From: SbD1 sp039679945
GTDB lineage: Bacteria; Desulfobacterota; Syntrophobacteria; Syntrophobacterales; Syntrophobacteraceae
Assembly (NCBI GenBank): GCA_039679945.1
Contig: JBDKTY010000132.1
Coordinates: 39,830-103,829 of the forward strand
Direction: 5' to 3'
Length of the DNA: 64,000 nt
This document shows, one piece after another, positions 42,473 through 50,071 of this stretch. Positions within the stretch are counted from its first letter, which is position 1. Each line of letters opens with the position of its first letter. The translations under genes and the position numbers were made by a program. The notes below the pieces were generated by a model that was not told the DNA's origin, searched no databases, and saw only the letters and a list, made by a program, of their open reading frames with translations.

Positions 42473-43696
42473 ATGCCGGTTGTCAGTGTATTTTTCGGTT
42501 CTTATTGCGGTGCGGAAGAGGTCATCCATGGCGTGATGGAGAAAACCGGCTATCGATGCGTGGACGACGCCGCGCTGATCGCCGAGACGGGCAAGCGGTA
42601 CCGCATCGACGAGGAGAGGATACGGAAGGCGATCGCCGGAAAGACTTCCATCTTCAACAAGTTCACGCACGAAAAGGAAAAATGCCTGGCTTACCTTAAG
42701 TGCGTTCTCGCGGACTTTTTGAAAGATGATGCCTTTCTTCTCAGCGGCCCCGCCAGCCTCATGGTGCCGAGGAAAATATCCCACGTGCTCAATGTCTGCA
42801 TCGTGGCCGACCTTAAATTCCGAACGGCCCTCGCCCGCCGCCGGGACAATATTTCCGAGGCCGATGCGGCGCGGAAGATACAAAAGGAAAATGAGAGACT
42901 GGTCCTGTGGGCCGACCACATTCTCGGCCAGAATGACCCATGGGCCTCGGGACTCTACGATATCGTCCTCCCGATGAACAAGTTGGCCCATGACGATGCG
43001 GTCCGGCTCATATGCGATCAGATGAAGAGCAGCGTCCTGACCGTTTCCACGGACTCGATGCACGCGGTCGCCGATTTCTCCCTCGCCGCGCGGGTCAATC
43101 TCAAGCTGGCAACGGAGGGCCATGATGTCGGGGTGTGCGCCAGGGACGGCGTCGTCGTCATGGAAATAAACAAGCACGTACTGATGCTCTCCTCGCTTGA
43201 AGACGAACTCAAAAAAATCGCCTCCGCGGTGCCGGGCGTGGTCCGGGCCGAGACCAAGGTCGGACCTGGATATTACCAGAGCGACGTATACCGCAAGTTT
43301 GATTTCGACGTGCCCCTGCCCTCGAAAGTCCTCCTGGTGGACGATGAAAGGGAGTTCGTCGAGACCCTCTCGGAGCGTCTCCAACTGCGGGACTACTCCT
43401 CGGCCGTTGTCTACGATGGAGAGGAAGCTCTCTCCGTTATCGAGGACGATGAACCGGATGTCATGGTGCTCGACCTGAAAATGCCCGGAATCGACGGCCT
43501 CGAGGTCCTGCGCAGGGTGAAAGCGAAACACCCGAACGTCGAGGTGATCGTCCTGACGGGCCACGGGTCGGAGGATGTCGCGAAACACTGCATGGAGCTC
43601 GGCGCCTGTGCGTACCTGGAAAAACCGGTGGACCTGGAAAAACTTACCCGGGCGATGCGGGATGCCTACGGGAGGATAAGGAAGGAAAAGGCCTGA
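42473..43696 (+). CDS. Cytidylate-kinase-like / BON / receiver fusion
   Basis: A 407-residue three-part protein. Residues 1-180 resemble the cytidylate-kinase-like family (VSVFFGSYCGAEEVIHGVME and GYRCVDDAALI at the nucleotide-binding start, no P-loop Lys). Residues 185-268 look like a BON domain (AARVNLKLATEGHDVGVCAR, SAVPGVVRAE). Residues 284-405 are a complete receiver (KVLLVDDEREF, phospho-Asp334 in VMVLDLKMPG, Thr in VLTGHGS, Lys in YLEKPVD). It starts 3 bp after the SulP stop, so it is co-translated with the transporter and may regulate it in response to phosphorylation. The kinase activity is uncertain. Confidence 0.85.
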   Translation: MPVVSVFFGSYCGAEEVIHGVMEKTGYRCVDDAALIAETGKRYRIDEERIRKAIAGKTSIFNKFTHEKEKCLAYLKCVLADFLKDDAFLLSGPASLMVPRKISHVLNVCIVADLKFRTALARRRDNISEADAARKIQKENERLVLWADHILGQNDPWASGLYDIVLPMNKLAHDDAVRLICDQMKSSVLTVSTDSMHAVADFSLAARVNLKLATEGHDVGVCARDGVVVMEINKHVLMLSSLEDELKKIASAVPGVVRAETKVGPGYYQSDVYRKFDFDVPLPSKVLLVDDEREFVETLSERLQLRDYSSAVVYDGEEALSVIEDDEPDVMVLDLKMPGIDGLEVLRRVKAKHPNVEVIVLTGHGSEDVAKHCMELGACAYLEKPVDLEKLTRAMRDAYGRIRKEKA

Positions 43697-43730
43697 ACAG
43701 GGAACAGCATTGCGGCCGCTCATTCCTGAA

Positions 43731-43764
43731 CCGTTCCACCCTTCGACAAGCTCAGGGCGAACGG
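43731..43764. repeat. REP-like palindrome CCGTTCCACCCTTCGA...GGGCGAACGG
   Basis: ccgttccacccttcgacaag followed by ctcagggcgaacgg: a long imperfect palindrome of a type very common between genes in many proteobacteria. Related copies are at 27162 and 34621. Confidence 0.6.
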
Positions 43765-43786
43765 TTAGCGCACACTGGCGCACTCA

Positions 43787-43867
43787 CCCCGGCGAAAGCC
43801 GGGGGCCAGTCTTCTGCTTGCGGCGCGTTGGAAAAGCCCTGGATTCCGGCTTTCGCCGAAATGACTG
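43787..43867. repeat. Paired REP-like CCCCGGCGAAAGCCGGGG / ATTCCGGCTTTCGCCGAAAT
   Basis: Two facing palindromes, ccccggcgaaagccggggg and attccggctttcgccgaaat followed by gac, separated by about 40 bp. A composite intergenic repeat; the second half is related to 3762-3784. Confidence 0.6.
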
Positions 43868-44065
43868 GGGTATGACATAACCGCCACGTAAGTTATTGAT
43901 ATTGCCAGCTCCAAAGACCGTTTAGTGGAAGCGGAATAAAGTGGGTCGCGGGTACCGGGCGCGGAGCGCGCGAGGCCCCCGAAGAACTGCAACCATCGCT
44001 TTCGAAAAGCTGGTTTTCGAGAGGCATCGAAGGATGGAACGGGTCGAATAGCAGAGGATTTCGCG

Positions 44066-44740
44066 ATGGCAGCAGACGAACTGGCATTCTTCGGCAAGAT
44101 CGCCGCCGGCGTTACTCACGAGTTAAAAAACGTCCTGGCCATCATCAGGGAGTCAAACGGCCTGATGGCGGACCTCATCGCGCTTGCGAAGGACAGCCCC
44201 TTTCCTCAGCGCGAGAGGTTCCTGCGATCGGTGGACAGAATCGAGGACCAGGTCCGGCGCGGAGTCGACATCACCTCGCGGTTCAACCGGTTTTCACACA
44301 GTATGGATCATGCCAGTGCAAACATCGATCTCAATGAGATCGTTGCCCAGACCGTTGCCTTGACTTGCCGGTTCGCCAGGCTGAAGGAAATAGAGCTTCT
44401 CGGGACGCCTTCCGAGGGACCGGTAACGCTCACGACCAGCCCGTTCAGGCTCCAGATGGCTTTGACGAAGGCAATCGAGGCCTGTATCGAATCCATGCCC
44501 GGTAAGGGAACCATTCGTGTCGACGTCCCTGGAAACCCGGCAGGCCCCGAGCTGACAATTCATTGCGAGACAAGGGAAGGTAGCGTCCTCGATTTGAAGG
44601 AAGTTGTTACCGCTTCGCGGCCATGGCTGGAATTAGAGCAATTGGTCCCGGACCTTGGAATCGGCATTGGCTGGCGGCAACCCGGCGCCGGAATCACACT
44701 CTCTTTTTCTACGGACGAGGTCAACGAACCGGAGCAGTAA
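44066..44740 (+). CDS. Histidine-kinase-like protein lacking ATP-binding boxes
   Basis: 224 residues, no sensor or membrane part. The dimerisation box is intact (FFGKIAAGVTHELKNVLAII, His18). The region where an ATPase domain should follow reads MALTKAIEACIESMPGKG: the N-box Asn is replaced, and no DxGxG or GTGLGL motif follows (the equivalent end is GIGIGWRQPGAG). It probably cannot bind ATP normally. It might receive and pass phosphate as a His-containing intermediate, or act as a scaffold or phosphatase for the neighbouring receivers. Start ATG 44066, with gagga upstream. A receiver gene follows within 100 bp. Confidence 0.78.
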   Translation: MAADELAFFGKIAAGVTHELKNVLAIIRESNGLMADLIALAKDSPFPQRERFLRSVDRIEDQVRRGVDITSRFNRFSHSMDHASANIDLNEIVAQTVALTCRFARLKEIELLGTPSEGPVTLTTSPFRLQMALTKAIEACIESMPGKGTIRVDVPGNPAGPELTIHCETREGSVLDLKEVVTASRPWLELEQLVPDLGIGIGWRQPGAGITLSFSTDEVNEPEQ

Positions 44741-44837
44741 GAGGTGGGAGCATACTGCGAGGGGTCACAAAATGCACGCGCGATACAAGACACCGCCCGG
44801 CCCCACTTACTTGAGTTCTCCGGCACGGAATGAGCGG

Positions 44838-45239
44838 ATGGAAATGGGACTTCCTGTTCTGATTGTCGATGATGAAGCCGAATTCGCGGAAACCCTCGCC
44901 GAGCGGCTGCGGCTGCGGGGGTTTACTCCCCATGTGGCCAACAGCGGAGAAGAAGCGCTCAGCCTTGTCGCCCGGGGAGTGGCGAACATCATGCTCCTCG
45001 ATCTGAAGATGCCGGGGATGGATGGACTGGAAGTCCTGCGGCGGATACAGAAGGGTGCTTTCCGCATGCAGGTTATAATCCTTACCGGCCACGGGTCCGA
45101 AATAGACGAGGTCTACGCGCGGAGCATGGGGGCAATCGAATACCTGAGAAAACCCGCGGACCTTGGAGCCATTCTCGCCGCGTTTAAGAAGGCGGAGAAG
45201 GAACTGAACAAAAACATGCCGGTCCTCACTAAAGAATGA
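44838..45239 (+). CDS. Single-domain response regulator
   Basis: About 133 residues, receiver only. It begins GLPVLIVDDEAEFAETLAER, with the phospho-Asp in IMLLDLKMPGMDG, Thr in IILTGHGS and Lys in YLRKPADL. The frame is open upstream to 44655 but overlaps the pseudo-kinase gene; ATG 44838 (or 44844) fits the receiver. The next kinase gene begins one base after its stop, so they are co-translated. Very similar to the receivers at 39548, 43320 and 46989. Confidence 0.9.
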   Translation: MEMGLPVLIVDDEAEFAETLAERLRLRGFTPHVANSGEEALSLVARGVANIMLLDLKMPGMDGLEVLRRIQKGAFRMQVIILTGHGSEIDEVYARSMGAIEYLRKPADLGAILAAFKKAEKELNKNMPVLTKE

Positions 45240-45240
45240 C

Positions 45241-46992
45241 ATGGAAGACAGACACTATTACAAATCCCTGACCCGAAACATGGCGATTACCATGATCATG
45301 GTATCCATCACGCCACTGGTGCTGATCGCCGGCCTCATAGGGTACTATTTCGAAACCGCCTACAGGGAAAAGGTCCTCGCGCATCTCCAGGAACTCGTTG
45401 AAAAACATCAGCAGAACATAAATGCATTCCTGGATGAAAAGCTCTCCTACATAAAGGTCCTGGCGGATTCCTATTCCGTCGAACAGCTCACGGATGAAGC
45501 CTTTCTGGAAAATAAACTCATAATCCTGCAGAATGCCTACTCAGGGATCTTCGTGGACCTTGGGATCGTGGATTCGACCGGGGTGCAGATTGCGTATGCG
45601 GGCAATCTCAAACTGGAAAAAGCTGACTATTCCGGGGCCGAATGGTTCCGCAAGGCCCAAAAACAGGATTACTTCGTAAGCGACGTCTTCCTCGGGTTGC
45701 GCAAGACCCCGCACTTCATCGTTTCCGTCAAGAAAAGACGCGGCGAAAACGAGTGGCTGCTGCGGGCAACGATAGATTTTCTGGCGTTCAACTCCCTGGT
45801 TGAAAACCTTAGAATCGGCAAGACGGGGTCCGCTCTCATCATAAACAGCGCGGGAGAGTACCAGACGCGCCCCGGAATGGAACCGCTTCCGGAAATGGCC
45901 TCCTTGCTGAAACGAACATCGTGGACCAGGGCGGCGCCGGTGGAAGGCGCTCATGCCGCCACGTCCCAACCGGCCGGGTTCAAGACGATCTCCTCGGGAA
46001 GCCTGGCCCTGAGCGGAATCGTGGCCAGCCGCGGGCGGGAATTCATCTACATCCTCATGCCGCTCAAGGGAGGCGAATGGACGCTCGCCTATCAGCAGGA
46101 TACGGCTGATGCCTTTTCCGAACTCAACTCCGCGCGTACCCTGGCACTGACGATCCTCTTTTCCGGCGTGCTGGGAATAGTATTCATGGCCTTTTTCATG
46201 TCCCGGAAGGTCGTTTTGAGAATCGAGAAAGTCGACCAGGAAAAGGACCTGATGAACGAGCAGGTACTGGAGGCGGGCAAGCTGGCCTCGGTCGGCGAAC
46301 TGGCGGCGGGCATCGCTCACGAGATAAACAACCCGGTCGCGATCATGGCGGAGGAAGCCGGATGGATGGAGGATCTTCTCGAGGACATGCACATCGAGGA
46401 GAGCGAAGACTTCGAGGAATTCAGACGCTCGCTGAAACAAATCACGGTCCAGGGCGAGCGGTGCAAGGAGATCACGCATAAACTGCTCAGCTTCGCGCGC
46501 CGCACCGACCCGGTGCACCATGATATCCAGGTAAACGATACGATTGAAGAGATACTCGGCATTTTCGACCAGCGGTCGAAATTCAGCAATATCAGGATAC
46601 AATCCGAGCTTGACCCGGCCCTGCCCCTTGTCTCGGCATCTCCCTCCGAATTGCAGCAGGTCTTTATCAATCTGATCAATAATGCCATCGATGCGATGGG
46701 ATCGGGGGGGGGATTGCTCGAAATACGCAGCAGGCTGGAAGCAGACCAGGCGGTTATAGACATCGCGGATACCGGCCATGGAATCCCGAATACCGTAATG
46801 GCCCGGATATTTGAACCGTTTTTTACAACCAAACCCGTCGGGAAAGGCACCGGATTGGGTTTATCCATTTGCTACGGCATCGTCAGGAAACTGGGAGGAA
46901 CAATTACAGTGAACAGTGCGGTCGGACTTGGCACTACTTTTCGCATTTCCCTTCCGGTGCACACCGGGGATGTGACGCGGACAGGATCATGA
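45241..46992 (+). CDS. Membrane histidine kinase with Cache-like sensor
   Basis: 583 residues. Membrane helix 1 (ITMIMVSITPLVLIAGLIGY), a periplasmic Cache-type domain of about 270 residues (SGIFVDLGIVDSTGVQIAYA, SDVFLGLRKTPHFIVSVKKR), membrane helix 2 (TLALTILFSGVLGIVFMAFF), a dimerisation box with His in GELAAGIAHEINNPVAIM, and an ATPase domain with NLINNAIDAMGSGGG, DTGHGIP and GKGTGLGLSICYGI. All boxes are intact. Its receiver overlaps the stop by ATGA. It is a paralogue of the kinase at 37811; different Cache residues suggest different ligands. Confidence 0.92.
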   Translation: MEDRHYYKSLTRNMAITMIMVSITPLVLIAGLIGYYFETAYREKVLAHLQELVEKHQQNINAFLDEKLSYIKVLADSYSVEQLTDEAFLENKLIILQNAYSGIFVDLGIVDSTGVQIAYAGNLKLEKADYSGAEWFRKAQKQDYFVSDVFLGLRKTPHFIVSVKKRRGENEWLLRATIDFLAFNSLVENLRIGKTGSALIINSAGEYQTRPGMEPLPEMASLLKRTSWTRAAPVEGAHAATSQPAGFKTISSGSLALSGIVASRGREFIYILMPLKGGEWTLAYQQDTADAFSELNSARTLALTILFSGVLGIVFMAFFMSRKVVLRIEKVDQEKDLMNEQVLEAGKLASVGELAAGIAHEINNPVAIMAEEAGWMEDLLEDMHIEESEDFEEFRRSLKQITVQGERCKEITHKLLSFARRTDPVHHDIQVNDTIEEILGIFDQRSKFSNIRIQSELDPALPLVSASPSELQQVFINLINNAIDAMGSGGGLLEIRSRLEADQAVIDIADTGHGIPNTVMARIFEPFFTTKPVGKGTGLGLSICYGIVRKLGGTITVNSAVGLGTTFRISLPVHTGDVTRTGS

Positions 46993-47366
46993 ACGAGGAA
47001 AAGGCCATTAAGATTCTGCTGGTCGATGATGAGGAGGGCTATGTTTCCGTCCTTGCGAAAAGGCTCATCAGGCGAAATTTCGTGGTGAAGACCGCCCTGT
47101 CCGGCTCCGAGGCTGTTCGCATCCTGCGCAACGAAACCTTTGACGTGGCCGTCCTGGATCTCAAGATGGAGGACATGGACGGGTTGGAGGTCCTGAAAGT
47201 CTTTAAGGCCATGGAGCCTCGGATGCCGGTTATATTTCTGACCGGTCAGGGGTCGGAAACCGACGCGCGTGAAGGTATCGAACTGGGCGCATGTGACTAC
47301 CTGGTCAAACCGTGCAACCTTTCGGAACTCATCGAGCGGATCACGGCCGCCCGCAAGCGGTGCTGA
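46989..47366 (+). CDS. Single-domain response regulator
   Basis: 125 residues, receiver only. IKILLVDDEEGYVSVLAKRL, phospho-Asp in VAVLDLKMEDMDG, Thr in IFLTGQGS and Lys in YLVKPCNL. The ATG overlaps the kinase stop codon, implying translational coupling and a cognate pair. The last gene of the island; a repeat-borne terminator follows at 47435. Confidence 0.9.
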   Translation: MNEEKAIKILLVDDEEGYVSVLAKRLIRRNFVVKTALSGSEAVRILRNETFDVAVLDLKMEDMDGLEVLKVFKAMEPRMPVIFLTGQGSETDAREGIELGACDYLVKPCNLSELIERITAARKRC

Positions 47367-47374
47367 TGCGAGTT

Positions 47375-47500
47375 ACGGCGCGAGGGCCGGGCTCTCGGCC
47401 TCGCGCGCCAGCGCCTTGCGGAACGCCCTGACAGGCGGGAGAATCATTCCCCCGCTTTTTGAGATCGAAAGGCAACATCTTGACGCAAACGCGCATTAGC
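47375..47500 (+). repeat. Dispersed intergenic repeat, copy 4 (3' part)
   Basis: Starts within a GC-rich block related to the middle of copy 3 (gctctcggcctc), then ccctgacaggcgggagaatc, ccgctttttgagatcgaaag and gcaacatcttgacgcaaacg. The 5' block with cgccgcttcgcggctca is missing. It directly follows the last receiver gene. Confidence 0.6.
47435..47460 (+). terminator. Repeat-borne intrinsic terminator
   Basis: gcgggagaatcattcccccgc forms a hairpin with one mismatch, directly followed by TTTTT. It ends the 44-47 kb kinase and receiver genes. Confidence 0.7.
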
Positions 47501-47977
47501 TCGCGCGGGGCCACTCCATGCCGCGCTCCTCATTCAATTCACAGTATTTCGGTACGGAAATAAAGTTTGCAAGACTAAGGGACATGCGGTATTCCTGAAA
47601 TGTCTCAGTCTCTTTGCACAACTGGGGCTTTCCTTAACAATAGAATCTGACATTTAAGTTTCTTTTTCAACGCTACTGCGCGGACATCCGGTGTAACCTG
47701 CGGTTCCGGCCCGGACATGGTGTCAATCGTAGTCGTAGTTGAGTCAGTCAAAGACATCACGCCCGGCCCCACCATAACCGCGCTTAGCTACACAAACAAG
47801 AATCCATGATCTGAGTACAGGTACCGGTTCCTAGTTTTCCTTTCACTCTGTACATGGGAATGGCAGCAGGACCTCGATTGCCGACTGGACTAATGCAGAT
47901 TCAGCAAGGCTGCCTTTCCCTCCGCTAATGGCAATTCGGAGACCGATGACAGCGACAGCGCATCTAGTGGAGGCCGT
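47501..47977. other. Intergenic region upstream of hexapeptide protein
   Basis: About 480 bp, mixed composition with an AT-richer stretch near 47560-47680. No gene recognised. A promoter for the hexapeptide-repeat gene is expected here, but no strong hexamer pair stood out. Confidence 0.35.
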
Positions 47978-49348
47978 ATGCAGAAAGCACAGTTAACCGA
48001 CCACCAGGTATTGGACCGTTGTATTGCAAGCCTGACGGAATCAGGGTTAAAGCCAGCCCCATACACGGATTGTTTGAAAATTCCGGAAGACTCCGCCTGC
48101 ACCCACGCCGCATGGGGATCTAACCGGGAGCACCCTTTCAGCGTCGAAGTTGAAAATTCCATTGTGGATGGAAGCTACTTTCTTGGGAAATGCACCGTAA
48201 AAGACTCCATCCTGTTCCACTCGGATATCAGAGGCGATGAACTAAAGCGTAAGGGAGAGATCGTAAAGCATGCGGGCGTCGCAAATTGCATCGGCGAGGA
48301 CGAAGAGATAGCCGTGCGGGACAGTTACCTGTTCAGGACGCTGGTGCACAGCAATTCACATGACCCTGAAAACCTCACGCGCTTTCCGATCGAAAACTCC
48401 GTGTGCATGCATCATTCCAATGTGCACGGCTCTCCTATCAGCAACTGCCTGCTGAAACCTTTCGCCACTATTGACCTGACTGTCGCGCGGGACAGCGCGG
48501 TCGGGACCTATTCCTATGTTCAGGCGGGAAAGCTCAACGGCTATCATGTGAGAGACGGCCATGTCTGGGTCAAAGCCACCGGCAAGTTCGACTTTCAGTA
48601 TACCTTCGATCTTGAGGCATTGAAAAAGTACATCTTTCTGGAACCGGGGAGCGCGCCTCGTGGACTGCTGATCGATTTTCTCGCGGCCAGGGAGAAGGAA
48701 TTCGAAAAGCTTTTCCTAAAAGGCGGTTCCGACATCAACGGAGTATCATCGAACACCTATGTCCACCCCTATGCGGTTATAAAGGGCGATTTCCGAATCG
48801 GTGAAAACGCCTTCGTCGCCCAGCGGGCTTTCCTGGAGAATGCATTCCTCGGGAACGGCGCCAACGCCCAGGAAAACTGCTATATTATCGATTCCATACT
48901 CGAAGGAAACGATGTGTCCGCGCACGGATCGAAAATAATCGAGACGCGTGTGGGCAGGAATGTATTCGTTGGCTTCAATTCGTTTGTGCGGGGAGTACCC
49001 GGAAAAGGAGTGTTGATCGGGTCCGGGAGCATCATTGCTCCGCACACGATCATAGACGCCGTCGACCAGCTCGAAATCCCTTCCAATCATTTTGTCTGGG
49101 GCCTTATTCAAGACAAGGTGGACCTGGCCGCAAACAGCATCTCACTGTCGAACCTGGCATCGGCCAAGGGGGAAATGGTGAACGGCCATATGACCTTTCG
49201 CGGTGACGGCGGAGCTTTTGCCTCCGCGTTCAAACACCGCATAGAGCATATACTCGAGGGCAACGGCGCATTGTACGATAGCGGCAGACTTCGCGGTCAC
49301 GCCCAAAAATGCCGAGGAATAACTTTCAAGACGGTCGGAGCGCGCTGA
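47978..49348 (+). CDS. Hexapeptide-repeat (left-handed beta-helix) transferase-like protein
   Basis: 456 residues. Long stretches follow the isoleucine-patch pattern of left-handed beta-helix proteins: VENSIVDGSYFLGKCTVKDS, then IENSVCMHHSNVHGSPISNC, and later YVHPYAVIKGDFRIGENAFV, GNGANAQENCYIIDSILEGN and GRNVFVGFNSFVRGVPGKGV. Such proteins are usually acyl- or nucleotidyl-sugar transferases, but no nucleotidyltransferase domain precedes the repeats and the acyl donor site cannot be assigned. ATG 47978 follows GGAGG. It stands alone and is terminated by a large hairpin convergent with the cobalamin adenosyltransferase gene. Substrate unknown. Confidence 0.78.
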   Translation: MQKAQLTDHQVLDRCIASLTESGLKPAPYTDCLKIPEDSACTHAAWGSNREHPFSVEVENSIVDGSYFLGKCTVKDSILFHSDIRGDELKRKGEIVKHAGVANCIGEDEEIAVRDSYLFRTLVHSNSHDPENLTRFPIENSVCMHHSNVHGSPISNCLLKPFATIDLTVARDSAVGTYSYVQAGKLNGYHVRDGHVWVKATGKFDFQYTFDLEALKKYIFLEPGSAPRGLLIDFLAAREKEFEKLFLKGGSDINGVSSNTYVHPYAVIKGDFRIGENAFVAQRAFLENAFLGNGANAQENCYIIDSILEGNDVSAHGSKIIETRVGRNVFVGFNSFVRGVPGKGVLIGSGSIIAPHTIIDAVDQLEIPSNHFVWGLIQDKVDLAANSISLSNLASAKGEMVNGHMTFRGDGGAFASAFKHRIEHILEGNGALYDSGRLRGHAQKCRGITFKTVGAR

Positions 49349-49378
49349 GGCGGCGAAGCACAAACGGACCGGTTTGCG

Positions 49379-49402
49379 GACAGGCCGGCGAGCCTGCCCC
49401 AC
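49379..49402. repeat. GCAGGCT-type palindrome
   Basis: gacaggccggcgagcctgcc followed by ccac, an imperfect copy of the palindrome class that invades the CoA ligase gene at 24043. Confidence 0.5.
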
Positions 49403-49405
49403 ATG

Positions 49406-49472
49406 GCCCGGGGGTCAAGTCTCAGTTCCGCTGCCTGGTGCTGTCAGACTGAGACCTGCTCCCCGGGCTTTT
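49406..49472 (+). terminator. Long-stem terminator between convergent genes
   Basis: gcccgggg (49406-49413) pairs with ccccgggc (49461-49468), with an inner tctcagt/actgaga stem, followed by TTTT. It ends the hexapeptide-protein gene. Confidence 0.65.
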
Positions 49473-49473
49473 G

Positions 49474-50001
49474 CTATTCCATCTGCTCGGCGTAGCGGGC
49501 CAGGGTAAAGAGGAAATCCGCCAGGCGGTTGAGGTACGAGTGCGCCTCCGGGCTGTCCAGTTCCCCCGCTTCCTTGAGGGCCATGGTCCGGCGCTCAGCC
49601 CTTCGGATAATCGTCCGGGCAAGATCGAGGGCCGCGCCAACGGAGTTTCCACCCGGAAGGATGAACTCCCGCGGCACGGGCACGTCTTTCTGGAGCCGAG
49701 CGATCCAGGCTTCGAGCCTCTCCGTCGGTTGGGTCCCGATATTGTATCCGTGGGCGGGGCTTGACTCCGAGTCCTGGGAAAGTTGCGCCCCCAGAACCAG
49801 CAGATCCTTCTGGACCGACTGGATCATGTCCCGAATCGCTTCGCTCCGTGCCAGCGCTTTCGCGAGTCCAAGCGCGGAACTCGCCTCATCCAGGGTGCCG
49901 TACGCCTCGGGGCGCAGACTCGCCTTGGAAACGCGCTTTCCGGAAAGGAGGCTTGTTGTCCCATGGTCCCCCTTTTTGGAAAAAACAAAAGCATCGTCCA
50001 T
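49474..50001 (-). CDS. ATP:cob(I)alamin adenosyltransferase, PduO type
   Basis: 175 residues, the usual size. TSLLSGKRVSKASLRPEAYG and TLDEASSALGLA mark the ATP-binding N-terminus, and FILPGGNSVGAALDLARTII followed by RRAERR the conserved cobalamin-side helix. It adds the 5'-deoxyadenosyl group to cobalamin, needed for B12 mutases or other adenosylcobalamin enzymes. A ribosome-binding GGAG lies before ATG 50001. Next to alanine racemase on the same strand, 70 bp apart, perhaps one transcript. No mutase gene is in the window. Confidence 0.92.
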   Translation of the reverse strand: MDDAFVFSKKGDHGTTSLLSGKRVSKASLRPEAYGTLDEASSALGLAKALARSEAIRDMIQSVQKDLLVLGAQLSQDSESSPAHGYNIGTQPTERLEAWIARLQKDVPVPREFILPGGNSVGAALDLARTIIRRAERRTMALKEAGELDSPEAHSYLNRLADFLFTLARYAEQME

Positions 50002-50071
50002 CCGGTCTCCTCTCTTGCGTCACTCCGGCCTCCGGAACGACCCGGCCGATATCATTCCATTCCTTCGGCCG

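Larger units (their letters stand above)
43697..44065. other. Intergenic region filled by REP-like elements
   Basis: About 370 bp with two palindromic elements at 43731-43764 and 43787-43867 and no gene. The remainder before 44066 includes a second, weaker relative near 44020-44045. Confidence 0.5.
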
